Shown piece after piece: positions 24,180 through 35,080 of a stretch of DNA of 64,000 nt. How positions within the stretch are numbered: the stretch's first letter is position 1; each line of letters begins with the position of its first letter. The position numbers and the translations under genes are program-made. Source of the stretch: Delphinus delphis. Its lineage: Eukaryota; Chordata; Mammalia; Artiodactyla; Delphinidae. The notes under the pieces were generated by a model, which made no database searches, was not told the origin of the DNA, and was given only the letters and a program-made list of their open reading frames with translations. The stretch spans positions 53,909,600 to 53,973,599 of the forward strand of contig NC_082702.1 of assembly GCF_949987515.2 (NCBI RefSeq), given 5' to 3'.

Positions 24180-24310
24180 GCTGAAGGCAAAGGCAGGTTA
24201 TAAAGAGCCTTGAATGCGTTTCTCAGGGAGCATGAATTTTCCCTGAAAGTGATGGTTTAGGGGGGCCCTTGAAAGGTTTTATTCAGGAGTGATCCGACTG
24301 TGAGAGAGAG
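24180..24310 (+). repeat. Unnamed old repeat, downstream fragment
   Basis: AAGAGCCTTGAATGCGTTTCTC and CTTGAAAGGTTTTATTCAGGAGTGATC are decayed forms of 'gggccttgtaggcc ... ggagtgacatg'. It probably belongs to the same insertion as 23540. Confidence 0.6.
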
Positions 24311-25159
24311 TAGGTGCTTCAGGGGATGAGGCACTTCAAAGCCCCACACAGGTTCTAACCGAAGCACATGCAAAGCGGAATAGAATGTCAGGCTTTCAGT
24401 TGAAAATGATTGAAATTGTATTTATGTTTGCTTGTGTTTCCAAGCGTCAGACTTAACATTAAAATTTGTCCTGAATTATAAGAAGAACAAGAATAAGCAT
24501 TGAAATCCTCAGTGAAAGGGCAGCCAACACGCATTTCCAGGGAGAAATTGTTCAATTGTTCGTGTTTATTACTTCCAAATGGGAATAGCTCCAGGTTCAT
24601 AATGCTGATTTTGTTACACTGCTTTCTCTGCACTGTGGTTCAGATGAGTGCATAAATATTTGGTTTCTTTGAGAACCGTAAAAATCTGAACTGATGGAAG
24701 GGAGAGGAGCAGAGCAGTGGCAAGGAAGGAAAGTTCGGCAAGTTAATAAGAGATTAAGTATGTGTATTTCAACAGTGCCCAAGGGCATGATTAATTTATT
24801 ATCCTTTTACATAGCTGAAGGCATGCAAAACCCCCCAAATTGCACCGTTACTATGCCAAAGCTCAGAGAGTGTGAGAAGGTAAAGATGTTCCTGCCGGGA
24901 ATTTGATGTACAGAGGAAATGGGCGACCCCTTGGGTACATATAAATCTGGAAATTGAGACTTGGAAGTCCTTAATCTGGGCTCTGCCTAAGACGAGTATC
25001 TCTGCCCCTAGTCTTCACAGGGTGGGTGTGTCAGCAGGAGTCCAGACCAGGAACACTTTCAACAGTGCCAGCTTCCAGTGCTTTGTTGATTCTCCTCCTG
25101 GGGCACTCCTACACAACCCAGCAGACTTTGATCAGTTGGCCATGTGGAGTGAAGGCTAA

Positions 25160-25400
25160 GGCCATGGGCTCTGGGTACTTGGATTCAAATGCAAGGCCAT
25201 CATCTAGCTGACTTTGGTAAGGTGTTTGTGACTCAGTTTCTTTCTGTGTAAAGTGGGGATTAACATCAGTACCTACCCCATAAAATTGTGGTAAGGATTA
25301 AATGAACTTATGTATGTAAGATGCTTAGAATAGTGTGTGGCAGAGTCTTAGTTTTCAATAAATGGTAGCCTCTGTTATAGTCATCATCATCACCACCGTT
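25160..25400 (+). mobile_element. MIR, nearly complete
   Basis: GGGCTCTGGGTACTTGGATTCAAAT, GACTCAGTTTCTTTCTGTGTAAAG and GGTAAGGATTAAATGAACTTAT with an ATAAATGGTAGCCTC end match MIR throughout. Confidence 0.85.
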
Positions 25401-25429
25401 TAATCATAAAAATAACAATTGCCTTACAT

Positions 25430-25625
25430 GATTGAGCAGGTTTATGTACTGATGCATTAGGTCTCTCTCAGATCACTTATCCACAGTAACCCTTTTAGGA
25501 TAGGCATTATTTCCCTCATTTGGCAGAGGATGGCATTGAGGCTCAGAGAGGCCACATGACTCCCAGTATGTCCACACTGTTAGTGAGCTCCAAGCTGCAA
25601 ACCCTGTTGTCCTAAGCACTCTGTG
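25430..25625 (+). mobile_element. MIR, adjacent second copy
   Basis: AGGCATTATTTCCCTCATTTGGCAGAGGA, TTGAGGCTCAGAGAGGCCACATGAC are the MIR core. Confidence 0.8.
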
Positions 25626-25629
25626 CGTT

Positions 25630-26009
25630 AGTCAGGATAGGTTAGGTTCAGCAGTAGTAATAAGCAACTCCCATTTCAGTTGATCAAAGTGAAAAAAAAA
25701 AAAAAGGTTTAACCAAGCTCCATGTCCATTGAGGGGTTAGGTGGGGGCTCTGCACCTTGTCGTTTTTCTTTCTTTGGGATCTAGGTTGTTGAAGTCACCA
25801 CTATTTGGAACATAGCTCGTCACCTTGCAGAGGGCAGAAAGAACCTGGCTAAGCACATCATAGCTCTTAAAGCTTTTACTCAAAATTAGCTGAAGTTCCA
25901 CATGTCACTTTCACTCACACTTCATTGGCTAAAGCAAGTCATATGGCCACAGCCAACTTCAGGTGACTGGGGAAGTATCGTCCTACTATGTGACCGGAAG
26001 AAGAGGAGC
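25630..26009. repeat. Unclassified old repeat-like block with an A-run
   Basis: It opens GTTAGTCAGGATAGGTTAGG and contains an A-run at 25692-25705 and CTAAAGCAAGTCATATGGCCAC. It shares its opening with 13490-13930. Confidence 0.4.
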
Positions 26010-26664
26010 CAGAATATTAAAGAACAGCCTCAGTGACTACTTCCCACTACCATACATCTGATTCATAAGTAGAAGAGGCAACAGGTATAGAAAATCTAGA
26101 CTTTTCACTATGAGTTCCAAGGGACCATCTTGATTTTTGGTAGAAACACAAGAGGCAAAGTCAAGGGTCGCGATGAGCAGGAGGGTGACACTTACAGTCT
26201 GCATTAAGAAACCAGAAACTCAGGAAGTGATACATAAGAATCCCAGTTATTCTCTTGGACAATAAAGAGATGCAGATGTGTGATACTGATGGGCAGTGAA
26301 TGGACTTTGGGCCCAGACAAGTAAGGCACAATGACTGAATGACCCAAAGCTGACTTCTTTCTCTGGTCTGCTGTGGCCTCTTTCAGCACATCTCCCATGT
26401 TGCGTAATGTGGGTGTCATAGAGTATACTGAACTGAGGGCCCTTGAACACTCTGCAACTCGTGAATGGTCAGTAAATACATTGAATAGAAGAGAAGAAGG
26501 TAGAGGGAGATAATATGTTAGAGGAAATTATACTCAAGAAGGAAACATCTTATTAAAATCATGGGAGTTAAACAGACCATCAGGCTGAGTGAATGGTGGT
26601 ATCAGTTTGGAATGCACTAACAAATATAAACCGAGTTCCCTCAGTGAGAGCAGCATTGTGCCAA

Positions 26665-26905
26665 TTATGTATGTAAATATGTGTATTTAAATATACATAT
26701 TTGTCCTTTTGTGCCTGGCTTATTTCACTAACATGATGTCTTCATCCATATGGTAGCATATGTTAGAATTTCCTTCACTTTTAAGGCTGAATAATAATAT
26801 TCCATTTTATGCCTATACCACATTTTGTTCATCCATTTATCCATTGTTGGACACTTGGGGTCCTTACACTTTTTGGCTATTGTGAATAAGGCCACAGAAT
26901 ACTAA
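26665..26905 (-). mobile_element. L1 ORF2-end fragment
   Basis: GGCTTATTTCACTAACATGATGTC, TGAATAATAATATTCCATTTT and TTGGACACTTGGGG read as the reverse complement of the L1 ORF2 C-terminus. Confidence 0.8.
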
Positions 26906-27698
26906 TTCTTTTCCATGTGTCAATGGATCATTTAGTGAAGATGATATTGCACTTGGCCGTGAATAAATTTTTAAAAAACTCGCAAGAGTAGAAATTTCAT
27001 AAGCCACATTGTTCTATGACAAGTTGGAAATAAATAATTAAAATGTTAGAAGTACTTGTAAATTAAGAAATACTCTCATTAAAAAAAATTCTATAGCCTA
27101 CAGAAAGTAACCACAAAATTATAACTATCAGAAAATAATGCAAAAAAACCCCACCAATTAAACACTGAATCCTATGGAACTCAGCTTAAGCTGTGCTTAG
27201 GCATAATCTTAAGTGCCTTTCTCATAAAAGAAGGGAAACAAAGCTGGTGGTGCAATGATAGTGCTGATAGATGAAGGGTAAGTGTAGTTGTATTCAGATT
27301 TCCCCTCATCATGTGTTATTGGAGTTTGATTTTCCTTCCAAGTGCTCCATCCTGCCCTTAACCTTAGCACCCTCCATGGGAGGATGGAGACCATTTGAAT
27401 TCGGCGGTGAACACAGCCAGCCCTGCTGGTATGAGAACCCCTGGTCTGTGCAGTTGGTCTCTAGCCAGCATCCTCCTCCGGTGGATTGCCAGAGTGTTGG
27501 TTCTGTGCTTCTCCACCAGGTATTTTGGAACTCTTGGCACTGGGTTTTCCTTAGTCCCCCTTGTTAATTTATAACCTAATGGTTGAAAGTTGTTGAGCAG
27601 CATGAGGTTGAAAGACGGGCATGGATGTAACAGCTGCCCAGACTGCTGAATGGCTAAGTGTCTTCAAGTTCAAAGGCATGTCAAAGTCTAAACCACAG

Positions 27699-27904
27699 GG
27701 TTTCCCTGGTGGCGCAGTGGTTGAGAGTCCGCCTGCCGATGCAGGGGACACGGGTTCGTGCCCCGGTCTGGGAAGATCCCACGTGCTGCGGAACGGCTGG
27801 GCCCGTGAGCCATGGCCGCTGAGCCTGCGTGTCCGGAGCCTGTGCTCTGCAGTGGGAGAGGCCACAGTAGTGAGAGGCCCGCGTACCGCAAAAAAAAAAA
27901 AAAA
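27699..27904 (+). mobile_element. CHR-type SINE, full length
   Basis: Head, body and poly(A) are complete. A duplication, GTCTAAACCACAG before and GACTAAACCACAG after (one mismatch), flanks it. Confidence 0.94.
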
Positions 27905-29089
27905 AGGACTAAACCACAGATGAGAATTAATTACTGCTTACAAATCACCTCAGAGAACCAACCTACCAATAAAAAAAAAATGCCTTCTAATAACCATAGA
28001 TAAAGGCAGTAAGTGGTTTTTTTCCTGTTTAACATGAAGTAGAAAACAACTTCTAAATGAGCATATACACCAAGCTCCAGTAATTACTCTTACATGTTTT
28101 AAAAAAGTTGTTTTGTTTTTGAGTTTTTTGTTGTTTTTTAACTGTATAATAAGTAATATAGGCTCATTTTTTGAAACCAAAAATATTCTAGAGTGAAGGA
28201 AAAAATATCACCCCTACCTCCATCCCCCAAAGACCTATACTATTCACATGTGATTTATTCCCTTTGGAAATGTGCGGGGGCGGGGGCTGATTATTTTCTA
28301 GTTTTTCATCCTTTCGATCATATTGCTTATATATGTAGAATCTTTTATCCTTTGAAAATAAGTATCTCCTGATTTTCTGAACAGGTAGAGTTAGAGCATT
28401 AATTTAGTTGGCTATGACAGGGCAGAAGTGCTGGGGTATTTGTGTTGGAGCTGCTTTGTGCAGCGAGCAGTGTTTGCTTAGACAGAGGGTCTTCACACAA
28501 GGGAACCTTTGCAAATTATAAGGATGGGAAAGCGTTCTAGGCCCCTTCATGACTCCTGGGCATACCACTGCCTGGGAAGGTAACTTTGGGGATTTGTAAA
28601 AAGAGAAATGAGAAGATACTGAGGTTGCATAGGTAAAGTGACCACATTAAAAAAAAAAAAGTACAACAGACTTTAATTTGTGAGTTTCTGAAGCATTTTA
28701 TGATCTTATAAAAACATGCAAACAAAGTTGCACTGATTTTCAAAGCTTCAGTCGGGTGTCTTATATGTTCCAAACCCAGGAAATGTTAAAAGAATAAGAA
28801 ATAAATAGCCCAAGGGACAATTACCATACCCAACAAAGAGGCCATCCACTCTCTGTGCCTTAATAGACCTCAGTGGTGAGCCGGGCTAGACCCAGATGAT
28901 GAGGTTGTCTCCCTGGAGCAGGGCAGAGGGTCAGGAGAAGCTCCAGTGAGTAGGCAGTATCCCTGGTGCCGAGTCCGGGAAGACCAGGAGGGGCTCTAGC
29001 AGACAGGATGGGGGGATAGGAGTCCAGCTGACCTAGGTCCAGAGGAAGTGGGCAAAGTCCAGGAGGCCCATGGCTCATGGTGGCAAGAG

Positions 29090-29300
29090 ATAGAACTGGA
29101 GAAGCAGGTGAAGGCCCATCAAGGAGGGCCCTGGGGGAATTTCATCTGGGAGCAATGGGGAAACATTGAAAGCTTTAATCTGAGAACTGTCTTGGCCAGA
29201 TTTGTGTTTGCATTTTGGAATGACCGTTCTGGTTGCAATTAGGACACGAAGGGAAAAGAGAGAATCAGAAACATGGAGGCCAGTTAAGAGACCACTGTAA
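29090..29300 (+). repeat. Unnamed old repeat, downstream half
   Basis: GGGAGCAATGGGGAAACATTGAAAG, CAGATTTGTGTTTGCATTTTGG and GGAGGCCAGTTAAGAGACC match the family at 46000-47170. Confidence 0.6.
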
Positions 29301-29614
29301 CGTTCGTTTACTTACTTGGTATGCAGATATTTGCTGAAAACTTACTGTGAGTGTTGTGTGTGTTCTTGGCCCTGACAACAGAACAGTCAAAAATCTCTAG
29401 TGGAGATCTGAGTTAAATTACAGGTACTGGAGATTGGCAGAGGACAGAGCTACAAGTTCTTACAGTAAAGAGAATATACAGAACTTGGCGACTGTGGCAT
29501 TTTGATGTATCGAATACATTTTCCATAGGGGGAAAAAATGATGTCAGCACAATTAAGGAAATGTCTGAACCTACAGGGAAGCACCGTAATGGGCAATTAA
29601 AAACCACACTGACT

Positions 29615-29951
29615 GAATAAAGACACAGACCTACTAGAGAATGGACTTGAAGACACGGGGAGGGGGAAGGGTAAGCTGGGACGAAGTGAGAGAGTGGCAT
29701 GGACATATATACACTACCAAATGTAAAATAGATAGCTAGTGGGAAGCAGCCGCATAGCACAGGGAGATCAGCTCGCTTGGTGCTCTGTGACCACCTAGAG
29801 GGGTGGGATAGGGAGGGTGGGAGGGAGGGAGACGCAAGATGGAAGAGATATGGGGACATATGTATATGTATAACTGATTCACTTTGTTATAAAGCAGAAA
29901 CTAACACACCATTGTAAAGCAATTATACTCCAGTAAAGATGTTTAAAAAAA
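29615..29951 (+). mobile_element. L1 3'UTR insertion, 5' truncated
   Basis: It begins in the 3'UTR (GAATAAAGACACAGACC) and ends with a short A-tail. A duplication flanks it: ACCACACTGACT at 29603-29614 and ACCGCACTGACT at about 29953-29964. The G-rich tract is at 29800-29832. Confidence 0.92.
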
Positions 29952-29984
29952 ATACCGCACTGACTAAAGGTAATGTGGGGTTCT

Positions 29985-30224
29985 GGACTGGATTTTGGAT
30001 CAGAAAAATAATAGAAGTAGAAAAATTGGTGAAACCTGAATACATAAAATCTGGAGGTTAGTTTGTTAGTAGTTATGCATCAGTGTTAATTTCTCAGTTG
30101 TGACCAATGTTCCATGGTTATAAAAGATGTTAATATTAGGGAAAATTGGATGAAAGGTATATGGGAACTTCATACTATCTAGGCAGTGTTTCTATAAATG
30201 GAAAGTTACTCCTATCCCCAAAGT
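29985..30224 (+). mobile_element. Old L1M 3'UTR fragment
   Basis: ATCAGTGTTAATTTCTCAG, ACCAATGTTCCATGGTTATAA and GTATATGGGAACTTC are words of old L1 3' ends. Confidence 0.65.
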
Positions 30225-30320
30225 CTGTATCTGTCTATCTGTCTATGAGATATAAAATATATTTATATTACATAAATATAATATATATAAAAATATTACA
30301 TACTATATATATATAACCTC
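30225..30320. repeat. TATC and AT-rich microsatellite
   Basis: A short CTGT/CTAT run is followed by a long AT-only stretch. Confidence 0.85.
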
Positions 30321-31623
30321 CAACCACATTGAATAGAAAAATTATAGAATAATTTATACAAAACGGTCCTATTTATAAAAATGTAAAAACATTCAAAATT
30401 GCTATATATTCTGTGAGTATGTATATATGTATATAAATTCATAGAATACCTTTAAAACACAATGCAACTTGGTATTGTTGGCTACTTGCAGCAGAGAATG
30501 GAGGTGGGAACGGGATTCAAGGGGGGGCCCTGGCTTTGTCTGTAATACACCACACTCTGGAGGAAGTAGGCAGTGAAAACACCCTTTGAAACTCAGACCA
30601 AGCATCCCTTCTTGCTCCAAGCCTCTGTATTTCCTGCCCCTTGCTGGGTGCAGAGGACTCTGGTCCCACCTGAGCCATGCCTCCGACACAATTGATGTTC
30701 CAGTCACCCCCATTGCTGCCTGGGAAGTGACTTTACCCAGGTATGCAGCAGGACTCCTGTGTGCTATTTACACGCCCTTCCCAGAGTGTCGGCACCCGGC
30801 GTCCAAGTTGTTTCTCATCATTAGCTATTTTTTTTCATTCCGACTCAGAGGATAAGGAAGAAAAATCCCACTATGAAAAGAAGTGTTGAATTACAAAGAA
30901 TAATAGGAAAGACCAGCTAATTGTGAAGCCCTGCTATGTGGTATAATGTGTGTTAACAGCTGCTACAGGAGCAGAGACTCATGACAGGATTTGTTCTGGG
31001 CAGGAGTGCACTGGATTTCTTACATTCCATCACATTAAACAACAAGAAGAGGATGAGAGCCTTGGGGCCACAGCCATAGAGCGGCATTTGGACAAATCTT
31101 AGGAGTTTAATGTAGTACAATAAAGGTCATCTGGAAACCCACCTGACTTGCATGGAACAGCTGTGATGTGTGGCTGAGGCCTCCTTTGCAGCCATTGCAT
31201 ACCTCCTATTTCTCCAGCTCAGTGAGACTGGAGTGGATCGGGGTCCCTCTGAAGCCCCACCTGGGGACCAAGAAGCTGGAGAGCTGTTGGGTAATTTCTG
31301 AATCTAAATTGAGCCAAGACTCCCATCTTTCCCGTGGAGAATGACCCCTACTCCCATGCTTTCTTCTCCAAGGTTCCTCCATGCCCTGGGGTTCCTTTGA
31401 TACACACGGAAATGTGGGACTTGGAGAAATACCAACTCTGCTTTACTGACATTCTAGAAAACAGGCTTTTAAGAGTTCCTAATAGTGTTATACATTTAAA
31501 ATAGGTCTGGAAGGGAGGTAGCAAACAGACGCAGCCTTTTTTCCAGCCAAAGTCTCCCCACAGTCACGGTGGAAACCATCACCAATCGTAATGAGCGTGG
31601 ATGGTGCTGAAATCCATCCAAAT

Positions 31624-31784
31624 CGGTGGTCCTCAGTCCCCGGTGTGCATAGAATCATCCACGGGGCCCCACCACCAGCGTTTCTGATCCAGGGGGTCTG
31701 GGTGGAGACTGAGAATCTGTATTTCTGAAGAGCTCCCATGTGATGCCCAAGCTGGTCCAGGGAACCATATCTTGAGACCAATTG
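31624..31784 (+). mobile_element. MER5A-like hAT-Charlie element
   Basis: CGGTGGTCCTCAG, then GGGGCCCCACCACCAGCG, GAATCTGTATTTCTGAAGAGC and a CTTGAGACCAATTG end follow the family layout. Confidence 0.75.
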
Positions 31785-31963
31785 TTGCAGGGAGAATGAG
31801 GCCCTTCACTTCCCTGTGCTGGCAGCCCTGTACGGCTCATCAGTCTGGGGGCACCGTGCCTGGTGTGGCTATGAGCGCTCCTTCAAAGCAGATACAGCGC
31901 TGAGGACCAGGAGGCAGGTTCAACTGATGTGTTCAAAGCCAGGCCTTTAAAACCAAAACGTTG

Positions 31964-32314
31964 GACTTCCCTGGTGGCGCAGTGGTTAAGAATCCGCCTG
32001 CCGATGCAGGGGACACGGGTTTGAGACCTGGTCCGGGAAGATCCCACATGCCATGGAGCAACTAAGGCCGTGCACCACAACTACTGAGCCTGCGCTCTAG
32101 AGCCCGTGAGCCACAACTACTGAAGATCGTGTGCCACAACTCCTGAAGCCTGCGCGCCTGGAGCCCGTGCTCCGCAACAAGAGAAGCCACTGCAGTGAGA
32201 AGCCTGCGCACCGCAAGAAAGAGTAGCCCCCGCTCGCTGCAACTAGAGAAAGCCCACATGCAGCAACGAAGACCCAACACAGACAAAAATAAATAAATAA
32301 AATAAATTTAAAAA
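31964..32314 (+). mobile_element. Long CHR-2-type SINE, full length
   Basis: It shares the tRNA-like head with the other CHR copies. It differs afterwards by the ACTACTGAGCCTGCGC and AACTAGAGAAAGCCC segments and a (AAATA)n tail. The duplication AAAACGTTG at 31955-31963 and AAAATGTTG at about 32315-32323 flanks it. This is the complete version of the truncated copy at 4522. Confidence 0.93.
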
Positions 32315-33194
32315 AAAATGTTGAGAGAGAGAGAAGACTTGCGCACTGCTGAGCAGAGGTCTTGCTCCTTCCCCAGAGAATCACTCATTTAAATCCAGCA
32401 GCCAGCACTAATTAAACAGGGTTCTCTCCAAGACCCTGCTTCCATGAGGTCACATGGTTCAAGATCTCCAAGAGAGAGAAAGGAAATGACACAGACCTGA
32501 TCTTTACAGCAGGAGGAAAAATTGCCCTGGGAGGATTTCTGAGTCTAGAATTCAGCTTTCCATGCTGAATGGCAGGTAGAGGAATGGGAGGATGGCAGTG
32601 TTTGCCTCAAGAGAGCTGTCAGGACTGTCTCCCACTGTGTTGTTTCCAGAAGGTCTGGGGTGCTGTGCTCCCAACCCTTTCAGAGCAGGGAAGGGTCAAG
32701 AAAGGAGAACAGATCACAGAAGCCTTCTCCTGACAGGTCCTTTCTAGTGGGTGTGGTCAGAAGTCCACTCTTAGGAAGCAGGACAGTTCCATAGCCTTTG
32801 TAGGTTTCCCGTGTTCATTTCTCTTTAGTTAGTATGGCCTTTGGAGAGGACTTGTCCCACGGGTGTGTATAGGGAAGCAAAAGGAAGAGGTTTTAATCCA
32901 TATTTGAGCTGAAGTGGTAAGAGCAAGAGGGGAGCGATGGTAAATGTGAAAGAGACAAAGAGGAACACGGCTGGCTCAGATGCCCCTTCCCACAGTGTGT
33001 TTCCAGATCACTTCTGTCCTGAAACCAGAGACTTTTGTGAGTTTTGTTTCTAAAAAGGAAATGTGTTCCCTTAGAAAGGGATTTTTTTGTATTGTGGCTA
33101 AGATGTGTTTTATGCTTGGAGGTGTCAGTCTTACCCATTAACAACAATGGCATGACTTTGTTATTATTATCATTCTTATCTTAGTATTCTAATT

Positions 33195-33410
33195 GTCAGT
33201 TCTGATTTATTGAGCCCCTTCTATGTGCCAGGAAGTGTACTTTGCACACAGTATCTCAACAAACTCTCAGCAACCCTGGGAAATAAGTGTCATTATCTCT
33301 ATTTTATAGATAAGGAAATCGAGAACCAAAGAGGCAAAGAATCACATTCAAGGTCACAGGACTGATCATCGGCCAAGCTAGGATTGAGACATATGTTTGT
33401 CTAATCAGTG
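33195..33410 (+). mobile_element. MIR
   Basis: TTGAGCCCCTTCTATGTGCCAGG, ATTATCTCTATTTTATAGATAAGGAAATC are MIR start and core. Confidence 0.85.
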
Positions 33411-33424
33411 GAGGTCCTCATTAA

Positions 33425-33540
33425 ACAGATATTGGCGTTGGTCCCTGCGGTATGCCCAGCACTTTGCTAGTCATGGGACTCAGCGGTGAGCCCGATATGC
33501 TGAGGCTGTTGACCTCATGGAGCTTCCAAGCAGTGGGGCT
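33425..33540 (+). repeat. L2-like 'cctgcggtatgcccagcact' fragment
   Basis: TATGCCCAGCACTTTGCTAG, GGACTCAGCGGTGAGC and CTCATGGAGCTTCCAAGC match the same old repeat head seen at 45860 and 55800. Confidence 0.6.
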
Positions 33541-33822
33541 AATGTCAGTTGGATTCAATGGAGTCAAGCAGTGACTAAAAATTCTTTTCATCAGAAGATA
33601 CCACATACCTTATTTTTAGTCTTGCTTTGGATGATATTTTCTGTTAATTAAAAAAAATGCAAAAGAGGTAACTGGTGTTTAATCAAAATTCTCAGTGTAT
33701 TTTAATAAAGAATATTTTAAATCAGAAAAAAACTGTACTGCCCTATGGACTGCGTCATGCTCTTACTCCACTGGTCCTGGCAGAGGAGGCTTGCCATGAG
33801 GCTCACGCTGCCTTAGGCACCA

Positions 33823-33836
33823 CTGCCACCTGGTGG
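33823..33836 (-). promoter_or_regulatory. CTCF-like core motif
   Basis: Read on the minus strand the bases are CCACCAGGTGGCAG, which fits the CTCF core (CCASYAGRKGGCRS) at every position. It lies about 1.24 kb upstream of the CDH13 exon in sequence I do not recognise as a repeat, inside a locally GC-richer block (33740-33950). Occupancy cannot be judged from sequence alone. Confidence 0.55.
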
Positions 33837-34199
33837 CACACGTCAGAATTGCAGGCATGGTGCCCACAGAAATGCCACCACCACACCTCTTCCTGATTCC
33901 ACCAGAAGGCACATTTCTGGTTCAGCCACCTAAGTCCTCCAGGCTCAGTTGACTATATTCCAATAGGTGCCTGTTTACTTGTAAATTGATGACAGCCAGA
34001 TCAGTATTAGCTTTCTTTTATCTGTGGTTCTGAATGTCTATTGTGTTAGTGACCTTTATAGTGTTATAATCAAATTAATGTCTGCAGGTATTGATGATAA
34101 AGTGATATTAAATATACATGAATGCTTGTTAGAACTCTAGAACTAACCTATGCAAATTATGATTTTCTCTTTAGTTGGATACTTTCAGATGACATCAAA

Positions 34200-34400
34200 A
34201 CTTGCCCCCTAATTACCTCTCAACCTCACCTCTCCTCAAACCATTCTGGAATTTTTGAGGCTCTCTAACCTGCCTGCTGCCTGTCTATGCTGTTCCCTCT
34301 GCCTGGAACTGCCTTCCTATATCTTTACCTTTTGAATTTATTCTTTAAATGTCAGATCAAGGCTGACCACCTATAGGGAATTCTCTTAAAGTGAATTCAG
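34200..34400 (+). mobile_element. L2 fragment
   Basis: TGCTGTTCCCTCTGCCTGGAACTGCCTTCC is diagnostic of L2, with TTTAAATGTCAGATCAAGGCTG after it. Confidence 0.85.
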
Positions 34401-34459
34401 CAATGACGGTGTTGCACAGCAGTGCCCCTAGGGAGGTGGAAGATGGCTTCTGAATCCCA

Positions 34460-34650
34460 TCCTTGTTTCTTTAGTAACTGTGACCATGGCAAGCTTGTGT
34501 AATCTCCCTGAGTCTCATTGATTTCATTCATTAAGTATGAATAATAATGTTCCCTGCCCCCAGCATTGTTGTCAGAGTTTTTTAAAGTGTGTGTAAAATT
34601 CCTTCTCAGCACCATGCCTAGTACCTGGTAGCAAAAAGGGCATAGGTGGC
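34460..34650 (+). mobile_element. MIR, diverged
   Basis: GAGTCTCATTGATTTCATTCATTAAGTATGAATAATAATG and CACCATGCCTAGTACCTGGTAG fit MIR. This is the last repeat before the CDH13 exon. Confidence 0.65.
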
Positions 34651-35045
34651 GCTGTTGATGACTACATACATGTAGATACCTAGAACCCTGATTAATGCCT
34701 GCCTGGTATAGGACTGTCAAATGTTTTCCATTGCTTATTTGGTCTTACTTGCAGAAAAAAGCCTGTTTCCTGGGAGTTAAAAATAATATAAATGTCCAAC
34801 CTTGAACTTCATGAAGTTACTTCCGTCTTAGATTCATCAATATATGTCACCCCAGGGCTGGTAAGCTTCCCCGGCTGAAAGCCACAAAGATTTGCATATT
34901 AGGATGAAAGGTGTTAAATAATGATGCTATTTTTGGTGATGCTGCTTTAGTCAAGTTCATCGAGCACCTCTGCGTTGGCATCTGTGATTAGTGGATTGGT
35001 CACTGAGGTGTGTTTGTACTGTGCTTTCTCTGTGTTTTCCAGCCA

Positions 35046-35080
35046 GAGTCTTAAATGTCGCTCTGTTTCTCTGACCAGGT
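35046..35080 (+). other. 3' splice site (acceptor) of the CDH13 exon
   Basis: A pyrimidine-rich tract (35061-35073) is followed by ACCAG ending at 35078. A plausible branch-point sequence, TCTTAAA, lies at about 35049-35055, some 25 nt upstream of the AG. The exon then starts with GTA, the Val codon that opens the conserved VVDSD segment. Cutting here keeps the reading frame and matches the exon boundary implied by cadherin gene structure. Confidence 0.85.

Larger units (their letters stand above)
1..35078 (+). other. CDH13: 3' part of the CDH13 intron upstream of the exon
   Basis: This is the distal end of a very large intron (intron 4 by human numbering). CDH13 spans over a megabase in human, so a 35-kb exon-free stretch is expected. 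Besides the repeats listed separately, these stretches hold nothing I recognise as a gene or repeat: 1-477, 1162-1545, 1746-2094, 4071-4521, 4776-5579, 6570-6984, 7651-9559, 10491-11130, 11360-12005, 12141-12589, 12751-13489, 15101-16149, 16371-16704, 16901-17889, 20167-21399, 21936-23230, 24311-25159, 26010-26664, 26906-27683, 27920-29089, 30321-31615, 32324-33194 and 33541-34199 (apart from a CTCF-like motif). Open frames there are short, AT- or repeat-driven, and show no protein family I know. Confidence 0.85.

Noticed and set aside
29413..29859. A 148-aa minus-strand ORF
   Set aside because: Its first half is the antisense of the L1 3'UTR, also seen at 9707-9913 and 63516-63743.
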